From the NCBI GenBank assembly GCA_902797405.1, contig CADBSP010000044.1, positions 1-7,481 of the forward strand: 7,481 nt of DNA. The letters run 5' to 3'. Under the pieces are notes generated by a model. That model was not told the DNA's origin. It searched no databases and was given only the letters and a program-made list of their open reading frames with translations. The stretch comes from an uncultured Eubacteriales bacterium. GTDB taxonomy: Bacteria > Bacillota > Clostridia > Peptostreptococcales > Anaerovoracaceae. Both the position numbers and the translations under genes were made by a program. Below, in pieces: positions 1-6,515 of the stretch (the first letter of the stretch is position 1; each line of letters starts with the position of its first letter).

Positions 1-549
1 ATTCCGTTTTATGGTGACTATGTAGATTTTGGTTGGCTATATATTCCTTTTGTGACCTTTGTTATCGTAGCCATGACAAACAGCGTTAATTTGACCGATG
101 GCCTGGATGGTCTTTGCTCAGGAGTTACGGCAATCGCCTCCATGCTATTTGCAATCATCGGTCTAAAATTAGGGCAGGTTTCCCCCATGACATATTGTGC
201 GACTCTCTCGGGAGTGTGTCTGGGATTCCTGCTTTTCAACAAAAATCCGGCAAAGCTATTTATGGGGGATACGGGTTCAATGGCTTTGGGAGGAGCCTTG
301 GCTTCCGCCGCCATCCTTATGAAGATGGAATTCCTGTTAGTTATTGCCGGTTTCATATACGTGTTGGAATCGCTTTCTGTTATTATTCAGGTAATTAGTT
401 TTAAAACCACAGGGAAAAGAGTATTCAGAATGTCTCCCATACATCATCATTTTGAACTCGGGGGAATGTCTGAGAAAAACGTAGTCTTTATGTTTTGGGG
501 CATAACGCTTATTTGCTCCGTACTGGCATACATCATATTTGTAATATAG
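1..549 (+). CDS. mraY: MraY, phospho-MurNAc-pentapeptide transferase (5'-truncated by window edge)
   Basis: Integral membrane enzyme that moves phospho-MurNAc-pentapeptide from UDP to undecaprenyl phosphate, making lipid I on the inner face of the membrane. The frame is open from base 1, so the start lies outside the window; 182 C-terminal residues are seen, against roughly 320 for the family. Family signatures are present in order (fragment numbering): NSVNLTDGLDGL at 27-38 with its conserved Asp pair, FNKNPAKLFMGDTGS ending at 93 with the Mg-binding-region Asp90, and the MraY-specific PIHHHFE at 146-152. The HHHFE motif separates it from the related WecA/TagO transferases. Hydrophobic segments before and after these loops fit the C-terminal transmembrane helices. 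It ends with TAG 12 nt before murD, and murE/murF may lie upstream as in many dcw clusters. An internal GTG at 52 is not the true start, because conserved-looking sequence continues upstream of it. Confidence 0.97.
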   Translation: MPFYGDYVDFGWLYIPFVTFVIVAMTNSVNLTDGLDGLCSGVTAIASMLFAIIGLKLGQVSPMTYCATLSGVCLGFLLFNKNPAKLFMGDTGSMALGGALASAAILMKMEFLLVIAGFIYVLESLSVIIQVISFKTTGKRVFRMSPIHHHFELGGMSEKNVVFMFWGITLICSVLAYIIFVI

Positions 550-561
550 GATGAGAGTGAA

Positions 562-1935
562 ATGCGTACGAATTTGGACAATGTAATTGGAAAAGAAGTA
601 TTGATTATTGGACTTGGTAAATCCGGAACCGCTACCTGCCAAACCATGCTGGATTTAGGTGCCAACATAACAGTCCAGGATTCCAGGTCTGAACGAGATT
701 TTGATCCCAGTTTTTTAAACTATCTAAAGGGTAGAGGAGTAGAATGCTATTTCGACAGCATTCCGCCTGATATGGGAAAATTCGATATGATTATTCTTAG
801 CCCCGGAGCGAGCCCGGAACTTCCTTTTGTTCAGGAAGGAAAGGAAAAGGGTGCGGAGATTACCGGGGAACTTGAGATTGCATTTAGAACCAGCAGAGGT
901 AGGTTCGTTGCAATAACGGGAACCAACGGAAAGACTACGACAACTACTCTGGTGGGTGGAATATTTAAGGCCTCAGGACGTAAGACTCATGTAGTTGGAA
1001 ATATTGGGACTGCAGCAATTTCCGATGCGTCTATAGCAAAGGAAGATGATTGGCTCATTACTGAAGCGTCGAGTTTTCAGTTGGAAACGACCAAGTATTT
1101 TAAGCCTGTCATATCTGCTATTCTAAACCTTACCCCGGATCATTTAAACAGACATCATACAATGAAGGCTTATGGAGAAGCCAAGGCAAAGATTTTTGCA
1201 AACCAGGGTGAGGACTGTTATCTGGTGATAAACTACGATGACAAGCAGTGCTTTGCACTCGCTAAAAAGTGCAAAGCGAAGGTGGTTCCATTCAGTAGAA
1301 AAAAAGAATTGGACTTTGGTTGTTTTGTTAGAAATGGAAAGATAGTCCTTAAAACAACTGAGGAAGAAATAGAAATATGTGAGACCTCGGAACTTAATAT
1401 CATAGGAGATCACAATATAGAAAACGCACTGGCGGCTGTGGCCATATGTTATTTCGCAGGCATTGACAAGGAGACGATTGGTAAAGCGCTAACTTCGTTC
1501 ATGGGTGTTGAACACAGAATGGAGTACTGCGGATTAGTAGATGGAGTTAAATACTATAACGATTCTAAGGGTACAAATGTGGATGCATCGATTACAGCTA
1601 TCAAGGCAATACGTAAGAACATAATTCTAATTGCCGGAGGAGATGGAAAGGGCCAGGAATTCGAAGAGCTTGTGAAGGAGTTCCCCGGTAAGGTAAAGCA
1701 TCTGGTTTACCTGGGGCAGGATGGTCCTAAAATTGCCAAAACTGCAAAGAAGGCAGGGTTTACAGCTTGCACAAAGGCGAAGGATATCCCGGAATGCGTT
1801 TCGATCGCAGCCAAGATTGCAGAGGAGGGAGATACAGTCCTTCTTTCCCCGGCCTGCGCCAGCTGGGACATGTATGACAATTATGAACAAAGAGGAGATC
1901 ATTTTAAAGATTGCGTAAGGTTGCTAAATAGATGA
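562..1935 (+). CDS. murD: MurD, UDP-N-acetylmuramoyl-L-alanine--D-glutamate ligase
   Basis: Cytoplasmic ATP-dependent Mur ligase that adds D-Glu to UDP-MurNAc-L-Ala. The 457 residues match the usual family length. The N-terminal Rossmann-like UDP-binding domain (about 8-100) has GLGKSG at 17-22 and VQDSR at 38-42, where the Asp matches the uracil-nucleotide contact known in E. coli MurD. The central ATPase domain has the P-loop GTNGKTT (120-126, Lys124), the E-A-S-S-F-Q-L-E block (168-175) and TPDHLNRH (191-198). Lys208 in EAKAKIF aligns with the carbamylated lysine of E. coli MurD. The C-terminal domain shows GDHNIENALAA (282-292), VEHRMEY (316-322), NDSKGTN (333-339), GGDGKG (359-364) and SPACASWDMYDNYEQRG (429-445). 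The ATG at 562 follows an AGGA/GAG purine stretch that overlaps the mraY stop. The gene overlaps ftsW by 4 nt. No key residue appears to be missing. Confidence 0.97.
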   Translation: MRTNLDNVIGKEVLIIGLGKSGTATCQTMLDLGANITVQDSRSERDFDPSFLNYLKGRGVECYFDSIPPDMGKFDMIILSPGASPELPFVQEGKEKGAEITGELEIAFRTSRGRFVAITGTNGKTTTTTLVGGIFKASGRKTHVVGNIGTAAISDASIAKEDDWLITEASSFQLETTKYFKPVISAILNLTPDHLNRHHTMKAYGEAKAKIFANQGEDCYLVINYDDKQCFALAKKCKAKVVPFSRKKELDFGCFVRNGKIVLKTTEEEIEICETSELNIIGDHNIENALAAVAICYFAGIDKETIGKALTSFMGVEHRMEYCGLVDGVKYYNDSKGTNVDASITAIKAIRKNIILIAGGDGKGQEFEELVKEFPGKVKHLVYLGQDGPKIAKTAKKAGFTACTKAKDIPECVSIAAKIAEEGDTVLLSPACASWDMYDNYEQRGDHFKDCVRLLNR

Positions 1936-3149
1936 CAGAACAAAACACCATTTCAATAAAAAAGAATAAGGTATTAGAGAGACTTCCGTTTTTCGGAAAG
2001 AAAAACAAATCCGACTCTCAGGGGAAGGCAAGGCCCCAAGCTATAGGCGTGGATTTTCCCCTCGTTATCGTTACAACATTATTGGTTGTTTTTGGTGTTG
2101 TCATGGTGTTTAGCGCCAGTTACTACAATTCCATTAATGACTACGGAACTCCCTATTCATATCTCAGAAGTCAGGGCTTTTATGCAGTAACCGGATTCAT
2201 TATCATGTACATTTCTTCCAGATTCAACTATAGGTATTGGAGAAGACTTGCATTTCCATTGGCTGTAGCGGGATTGGTTATGCTTTTGCTGATTTTCACG
2301 CCTTTGGGGGTTACCGTTAATGGTGCAACCAGATGGCTAAGTTTAATAGTCTTTACCGTAATGCCCGGTGAGATCACAAAGCTTGTTATAATCATTCTCT
2401 GCGCCACGTATTTTTCCAGAGATATGAAAAGGGCGGGGAATCTAATTGGAATACTTCCTATCGTTATATACACTGTTGTTTGTTGCCTTCTGATAGTTAA
2501 GCAACCTAACCTTTCAACTGCGATTACGGTTTTCCTGATTGCAGTCGGGATAGCATTTGTAGCAGGCCTTCAGTGGAGATATATTGTCTTGATGTTTTTG
2601 GGAATTGGTGGAGGAACCTTTTACCTACTAAAAATTAACGATGGGTATTGGCACGACAGAATGGCCAGCTTCCTGGATCCATTCGCTGATGCGCTTGGAG
2701 ATGGTTTCCAGGTAGTTCAATCGCTTCTCGCCTTGGGAACCGGTGGACTTTGGGGAAAGGGCCTGGGACAAAGCATTCAGAAGAACCTATATCTCCCTGA
2801 ACCGCAGAACGATTTCATACTGGCTATAATAGGAGAGGAACTGGGGTTCATAGGAATTGGCGTTCTTCTTTTGCTCTTTGTAATCATGGTTTGGAGAATA
2901 TTCTATATCAGTCTTCAAAGTAAAGATAATTTCGGTATGCTATTAGGCTCAGGAGTTGGTATAATGATAGGTGTTCAGGTTATACTGAATGTGGCTGTTG
3001 TTACATCATCAATGCCTCCTACAGGAATAGCGCTTCCATTTATAAGCGCAGGAGGTAATGCTTTATGGATATTCATGGGTCTAATTGGGATAGTCTTAAA
3101 CATATCCAGAAACCTTGATAACGATTCCAGAAATGGAGAAAGAATATGA
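1932..3149 (+). CDS. ftsW: FtsW/SpoVE-type SEDS peptidoglycan glycosyltransferase
   Basis: Polytopic SEDS protein that polymerises lipid II into glycan strands at the septum, working with a class B PBP. It has 405 residues: a basic cytoplasmic tail of about 40 residues, then about ten hydrophobic segments (roughly 43-61, 82-96, 106-124, 148-162, 172-190, 195-211, 216-233, 296-321, 335-358, 376-392). SEDS signatures are FSASYY (60-65), NGATRW (130-135), PGEITK (145-150), GLGQS (277-281), the extracellular loop LPEPQNDFILAIIGEELG (288-305) and PPTGIALPF (362-370). Asp294 in QNDF corresponds to the essential, proposed catalytic Asp of E. coli FtsW (D297). The usual QPDxGTA motif reads QPNLSTA (191-197). 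The start overlaps the murD stop as ATGA and has only a distant AAGG (1917-1920), which suggests coupled translation. In B. subtilis the paralogue at this position is spoVE, so FtsW and SpoVE cannot be separated from sequence alone; RodA is less likely given the dcw context. Confidence 0.94.
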   Translation: MTEQNTISIKKNKVLERLPFFGKKNKSDSQGKARPQAIGVDFPLVIVTTLLVVFGVVMVFSASYYNSINDYGTPYSYLRSQGFYAVTGFIIMYISSRFNYRYWRRLAFPLAVAGLVMLLLIFTPLGVTVNGATRWLSLIVFTVMPGEITKLVIIILCATYFSRDMKRAGNLIGILPIVIYTVVCCLLIVKQPNLSTAITVFLIAVGIAFVAGLQWRYIVLMFLGIGGGTFYLLKINDGYWHDRMASFLDPFADALGDGFQVVQSLLALGTGGLWGKGLGQSIQKNLYLPEPQNDFILAIIGEELGFIGIGVLLLLFVIMVWRIFYISLQSKDNFGMLLGSGVGIMIGVQVILNVAVVTSSMPPTGIALPFISAGGNALWIFMGLIGIVLNISRNLDNDSRNGERI

Positions 3150-4312
3150 GAGTGATTTTTGGTTGCGGAGGAACGGGAGGACATCTATATCCGGCTCTTG
3201 CAATTGCTGAAATAATCAAAAGAAAAGAACCGGATTCGGAGATTCTTTTTATTGGATCGAAAAAAGGAATTGAAGCCGAGGTTGTTCCCCATGAAGGATA
3301 CAATTTTAAAAGCATACCAACCCAGGGAATGCAGGTTAGAGAGACCAAACTGCAAAAACTGGTTCTCAGTGCGAACGTGGGATTATCCAACCTGGCGGGC
3401 ATAACAAAGTCTGCGAGCATCATTAGAAAGTTTAAACCCGACGCGATTATAGGAACCGGCGGTTACGTTTGTTTTCCCATTCTAATGGCAGGTGAGATGG
3501 CTGGTGTGCCATGCTATATTCATGAACAAAACGCTGTACCGGGTAGAGCAAACAAAGCGCTTGCTAAAAAGGCGAAAAAGCTTTTTGTTGGATTTAGAGG
3601 TACTGAAGACTCTTTTGGTTATCCTGAAAAAACAATCTTCACAGGAAATCCCGTAAGGCAGGACTTTTTGAACCTCGACAAAGAGGAGTCCAGAAGAAGA
3701 CTGAATATCCCGGATGATGACTTCGTGATATTCGCCTTTGGTGGAAGCCTGGGTGCTTTAACGATCAACAAAATAGCGATAGACTATTTGGAGAGAAGCA
3801 AAGGAAAAGAAGGGCGAACCCTTTTATTTGGTACAGGAAGAAGATTCTTCGACGACTGTGTGGAGGAACTAGGCGATAAGGAGCTTATAGATAAGAGCAA
3901 ATATATGATTGAAGACGAATCCGGGCTTCAGGCCTATAACGATGGTATGACCAGGGTATACGGATATATCAACAATATGAAGGATTTTATTTCAGCATCC
4001 GATCTTATGATTTGTAGGGCCGGTGCGCTTTCCTTAGCAGAAATCATGGCCGCGGGAAAGCCGGGAATAATAGTTCCTATACCAAACTCCGTTGGAAATC
4101 ATCAATTCTTTAATGCAAAGGCGATATCTGATGCAGGGGGAGCATTCTTAGTCGAAGAGTCCAAACTTGATTTGGATGATATAAACGATAAGATAGAGTA
4201 TTTAGCCAGAAACAAATCGGCTTTGGAAAAGATGGGAGAAGCTTGCAGATCTGTAGCTTCAATAGACGCAGCAGAAAGGATATATGAGGAGATAAAGTCC
4301 AATAATGCGTAA
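3146..4312 (+). CDS. murG: MurG, UDP-GlcNAc:lipid I N-acetylglucosaminyltransferase
   Basis: Peripheral membrane GT28-family (GT-B fold) enzyme that adds GlcNAc to lipid I to form lipid II. It has 388 residues, slightly longer than the common 355-370. The N-terminal domain has the glycine loop CGGTGGHLYPALAIAE (7-22), including the conserved His13. The second glycine loop is GTGGYVCFP (103-111), followed by IHEQNAVPGRANK (125-137) and GNPVR (167-171). The C-terminal UDP-GlcNAc domain has FGGSLGALTIN (198-208), then a hydrophilic segment at about 235-268. Next come INNMKDFISASDLMICRAG (275-293), with Glu299 in SLAEIMAAG, and the sugar-nucleotide-binding region PNSVGNHQFFNAKAI (313-327). ATG at 3146 has a good GGAG Shine-Dalgarno (3135-3138, 7 nt away) inside the ftsW end and overlaps the ftsW stop as ATGA. 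Its stop overlaps the start of ftsQ by 8 nt. The extra length seems to come from the hydrophilic segment near 235-268, which has many charged residues. Confidence 0.97.
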   Translation: MRVIFGCGGTGGHLYPALAIAEIIKRKEPDSEILFIGSKKGIEAEVVPHEGYNFKSIPTQGMQVRETKLQKLVLSANVGLSNLAGITKSASIIRKFKPDAIIGTGGYVCFPILMAGEMAGVPCYIHEQNAVPGRANKALAKKAKKLFVGFRGTEDSFGYPEKTIFTGNPVRQDFLNLDKEESRRRLNIPDDDFVIFAFGGSLGALTINKIAIDYLERSKGKEGRTLLFGTGRRFFDDCVEELGDKELIDKSKYMIEDESGLQAYNDGMTRVYGYINNMKDFISASDLMICRAGALSLAEIMAAGKPGIIVPIPNSVGNHQFFNAKAISDAGGAFLVEESKLDLDDINDKIEYLARNKSALEKMGEACRSVASIDAAERIYEEIKSNNA

Positions 4313-5174
4313 AACTAAAAAGCAGGATTTTGGCAATGTAGATCTGCTGGCAGCAAAGAGAATATCCACGAATACACAGGAGGTTCCTTCGGAACAAATT
4401 TTAAACAGTGTTCTGGAGAGAAAGAGAGTTGTCAGGCAGAGAAAAAGAGAAAAAAGAAGACGTATTCTAATTCGTCTTCTGGGTTTGTGCGTCATTCTTG
4501 GGGCTATATTTTTATTCTTAAGATCCAGTTACTTTGCCATCAAAGACATCAAGGTCGAAGGTATGAATTATTACACCGGTTCGGAAGTTATCAGTATGTC
4601 CGGTGCCGAGCAGGGAAGGAATCTAATCTTCGATGCCGGTAAAAAAGAAATAATAGAAAATCTAAGCAGCAATCCGTATTTTAAATCAGTAAAAGTAAAA
4701 AGGAAGCTACCATCAACACTTTTGATACAGGTGGAAGAAAGACCTCAGATAGCAGCTATTCTTTTCGGCGATAGCTTCATCGTGATAGATGATGAGGGAG
4801 TGGTTTTAAGAAAGACAGACGTTGATCCAAAACTCACCTTACTTACAGGACTAACTATAAGCAAAATGTCTATAGGAGAAAATGTGGACGCCGAAGAAAA
4901 GGAATTCCTGGCAATTACCCTTAGAATGCTTAATACTATGAGAGATGGAGACATGTATTTTAAGAAAATAGATGTGTCCAAGGTAGTAATAAGAGCGTAT
5001 ATCTATGACAACCTTTTGGTGAAGGGAACCCCGGGAGAAATAATGGGAGCAATAGAATCAGGTGAGCTCCAAAAGGTAGTCAGCAACCTCTTCGATCAAA
5101 ACATTAGCAGGGGAACAATCGTCATGGGTGGCACCAGTTACATCTCGTTCTCCCCAGAATTAGACGCTGATTGA
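4305..5174 (+). CDS. ftsQ: FtsQ/DivIB, bitopic cell-division protein with POTRA domain
   Basis: Divisome scaffold protein that in known systems joins FtsL/DivIC and FtsB and helps recruit and regulate septal wall synthases. The 289 residues show the standard plan. A cytoplasmic tail (1-53) ends in a very basic cluster (RKRVVRQRKREKRRR, 39-53). One transmembrane helix follows at about 54-72. An extracellular POTRA domain spans about 78-146, from FAIKDIKVEG to LPSTLLIQVEERP. A DivIB-type beta domain then runs to about 282, including VIDDEGVVLRK (160-170). The C-terminal tail is very short. The ATG at 4305 lies inside the murG end (8-nt overlap), and its AGGAG (4287-4291) is 13 nt away, longer than ideal, so coupling to murG termination is likely. 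No better in-frame start is close by. Primary sequence is weakly conserved in this family; the call rests on architecture, the POTRA pattern and position between murG and ftsZ. Confidence 0.92.
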   Translation: MRKTKKQDFGNVDLLAAKRISTNTQEVPSEQILNSVLERKRVVRQRKREKRRRILIRLLGLCVILGAIFLFLRSSYFAIKDIKVEGMNYYTGSEVISMSGAEQGRNLIFDAGKKEIIENLSSNPYFKSVKVKRKLPSTLLIQVEERPQIAAILFGDSFIVIDDEGVVLRKTDVDPKLTLLTGLTISKMSIGENVDAEEKEFLAITLRMLNTMRDGDMYFKKIDVSKVVIRAYIYDNLLVKGTPGEIMGAIESGELQKVVSNLFDQNISRGTIVMGGTSYISFSPELDAD

Positions 5175-5199
5175 CATAATTAATGTTTATGTATACATT
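5171..5199 (+). promoter_or_regulatory. Candidate sigma-A promoter P1 for ftsZ
   Basis: A perfect -35 box TTGACA (5171-5176) overlaps the ftsQ stop codon. It is followed after exactly 17 nt by TACATT (5194-5199), a 4/6 match to the -10 consensus. The predicted start near 5206 would give a leader of about 85 nt before ftsZ. The -10 is imperfect and the call is by eye only. Confidence 0.5.
5189..5198. repeat. Perfect 10-bp palindrome ATGTATACAT over the P1 -10 region
   Basis: ATGTATACAT equals its own reverse complement and covers most of the P1 -10 box. The symmetry stops on both sides (T at 5188 faces T at 5199). It could be a small operator, but an AT-only palindrome of this size may also arise by chance in AT-rich DNA. 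Confidence 0.3.
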
Positions 5200-5200
5200 C

Positions 5201-5253
5201 TGATGAAAAATAATAAAAAAAATGGTGCAAATCGTTGATTTTTATTGTATAAT
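5201..5253 (+). promoter_or_regulatory. Candidate promoter P2 for ftsZ with A-tract upstream element
   Basis: A perfect -10 hexamer TATAAT lies at 5248-5253, predicting a start near 5260 and a leader of about 30 nt. The -35 is poor: at 16-18 nt spacing the best is about TGCAAA (5226-5231). However, an A-rich tract (5205-5222) falls at about -55 to -38, where UP elements contact the alpha subunit of RNA polymerase and can offset a weak -35. The perfect -10 is the firmest part of the call. Confidence 0.45.
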
Positions 5254-5278
5254 AATGAAGTATATTTTCTAAAGAATT

Positions 5279-5284
5279 AGGAGG
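5279..5284 (+). promoter_or_regulatory. Strong ftsZ Shine-Dalgarno AGGAGG
   Basis: Full-length AGGAGG lies 6 nt before ATG 5291 but only 3 nt before the in-frame GTG 5288. The spacing favours ATG 5291 as the ftsZ start. It is the strongest ribosome binding site in the window, fitting the high FtsZ levels usual in bacteria. Confidence 0.85.
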
Positions 5285-5290
5285 CACGTG

Positions 5291-6436
5291 ATGCTGCAAT
5301 TTGAAACCGAAAAAGATAATTCTGCAGTGATAAAGGTAATCGGTGTAGGTGGTGGCGGATGTAACGCAGTTAACCGCATGATCGAAGCTGGCTTACAGGG
5401 AGCAGAATTCATTGCCATTAACACGGACAAGCAGGCGCTGAACAGATGTAATGCAGAAATAAAACTCCAGATAGGTGAAAAACTCACCAGGGGTCTTGGA
5501 GCAGGTGGAAATCCGGAAATCGGACAGAGATCTGCAGAGGAAACCATAGAGGAGATTACCAACATTTTGGAAGGTGCGGACATGGCATTTATAACTGCCG
5601 GTATGGGAGGCGGTACCGGAACAGGTGCAGCACCTATCATAGCCAAGGTCTCCAAAGATATGGGAATACTCACCGTGGGTGTTGTAACCAGACCATTCTC
5701 CTTCGAGGGTTCCAAGAGAGCCAGACAGGCGGAGCTCGGATTGGATTATCTGCAGAAGTATGTAGATTCCTTGGTTGTAGTTCCTAACGATAAACTTATA
5801 GAAACAAGCAGCGCTAACACCACTATGTTGGAAGCCTTTGATATGGCTGACGACATTCTTAGACAGGGTGTTCAGGGCATCACCGATTTGATTTCAGACT
5901 ATGCTCTTATCAATGTTGACTTTGCCGATGTTAAGTCCGTAATGACCGATCGCGGTATCGCTCACATGGGAGTAGGTAAGGGTCGCGGCGAAGGAAGAGC
6001 TCAGCAGGCGGTTAGAACTGCTACAGAGAGTCCGCTTCTGGAAACATCCATCGAGGGTGCAAAGGCAATCCTACTTTACATCTCAGGCGGATACGACATG
6101 GGTATGCTGGAAGTAAACGAAATCGCATCCATGATTTCCGATAAGTCTTCCGATGATGCAATCCTTATCTTCGGTGCTTCTGTCGATGAAAACGCAGGCG
6201 ATGAGATTTCAATTACAGTCATAGCTACAGGTTTTGAGGATGAGAGCAGGGGGACATATAGACCTATAGCACCTCGTCAGCCCAGACAGAGCCAAGAGAG
6301 AGAACTGATTACTGAGAATGGCCTTAATGCCAGGGAAGTAAGCCTTTCGGATATCTTTGATGATGAACCGGAAGGACCTACTCAGGAAGATTCAGATGAT
6401 AGCGGATTTGGGATACCACTCTTTTTAAGAAAGTAA
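5291..6436 (+). CDS. ftsZ: FtsZ, tubulin-like cell-division GTPase
   Basis: Cytoplasmic GTPase that polymerises at mid-cell into the Z-ring and organises the divisome. With the ATG at 5291 it has 381 residues, a normal length. The GTP-binding core shows GVGGGGCNAVNRM (18-30), NTDKQAL (44-50), GLGAGGNPEIG (68-78) and the tubulin signature GGGTGTG (106-112). VVTRPFSFEG (131-140) and VVPNDKL (163-169) follow. The catalytic T7 loop NVDFADVKSVM (208-218) keeps Asp210 and Asp213, which complete the GTPase site of the neighbouring subunit. The second tubulin/FtsZ domain ends in ITVIATGFE. A variable linker (about 318-370, rich in Asp/Glu and Gln) leads to the conserved C-terminal peptide FGIPLFLRK (373-381), the docking site for membrane anchors such as FtsA and SepF. 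A GTG 3 nt upstream (5288) is in frame but too close to the AGGAGG. The gene is preceded by its own candidate promoters and is not preceded by ftsA. Confidence 0.99.
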   Translation: MLQFETEKDNSAVIKVIGVGGGGCNAVNRMIEAGLQGAEFIAINTDKQALNRCNAEIKLQIGEKLTRGLGAGGNPEIGQRSAEETIEEITNILEGADMAFITAGMGGGTGTGAAPIIAKVSKDMGILTVGVVTRPFSFEGSKRARQAELGLDYLQKYVDSLVVVPNDKLIETSSANTTMLEAFDMADDILRQGVQGITDLISDYALINVDFADVKSVMTDRGIAHMGVGKGRGEGRAQQAVRTATESPLLETSIEGAKAILLYISGGYDMGMLEVNEIASMISDKSSDDAILIFGASVDENAGDEISITVIATGFEDESRGTYRPIAPRQPRQSQERELITENGLNAREVSLSDIFDDEPEGPTQEDSDDSGFGIPLFLRK

Positions 6437-6471
6437 TGTTTTAGTAGGACTAATCCCGAAAACGAGGCAAT

Positions 6472-6481
6472 ATTTGCAAAT
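6472..6481. repeat. Perfect 10-bp palindrome ATTTGCAAAT downstream of ftsZ
   Basis: ATTTGCAAAT is its own reverse complement and sits 2 nt before the GC-rich hairpin. No function is evident. It could be a protein site or chance; the rest of 6437-6483 holds no gene and no clear promoter. Confidence 0.25.
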
Positions 6482-6483
6482 GT

Positions 6484-6508
6484 AGAGCCGGTCGGGAACC
6501 GGCTCTTT
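6484..6508 (+). terminator. Hairpin after ftsZ, probable weak Rho-independent terminator
   Basis: AGAGCCGGT (6484-6492) pairs perfectly with ACCGGCTCT (6498-6506) around the 5-nt loop CGGGA, giving a 9-bp GC-rich stem. The T-run after it is short (TTT including the last stem base, then CGAATTT), so termination may be incomplete and some transcription may run on. It begins 47 nt after the ftsZ stop and ends about 8 nt before the next start codon. It could instead, or also, act as an mRNA 3'-end stabiliser or influence translation of the next gene. Confidence 0.65.
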
Positions 6509-6515
6509 CGAATTT

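Noticed and set aside
18..356. Minus-strand open frame (112 codons) opposite mraY
   Set aside because: The + strand is clearly MraY with family motifs throughout; the minus frame has no recognisable feature.
551..562. Alternative murD start at ATG 551
   Set aside because: It is in a different frame and reaches a stop within about a dozen codons; ATG 562 opens the MurD frame.
5175..5220. Terminator for the upstream operon after ftsQ
   Set aside because: There is no GC-rich stem and no T-tract on the + strand; the only inverted repeat is a 10-bp AT-rich palindrome without a loop, so readthrough into ftsZ is likely.
5212..5246. Possible AT-only hairpin between AATAAAAA (5212-5219) and TTTTTATT (5239-5246) before ftsZ
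   Set aside because: Eight A-T pairs around a 19-nt loop are too weak for a terminator, and the region is better explained as promoter DNA.
5269..5715. Minus-strand open frame (148 codons) opposite the ftsZ 5' part
   Set aside because: It is antisense to the conserved FtsZ GTP-binding core; its Pro/Ala repeats mirror the Gly-rich codons of ftsZ.
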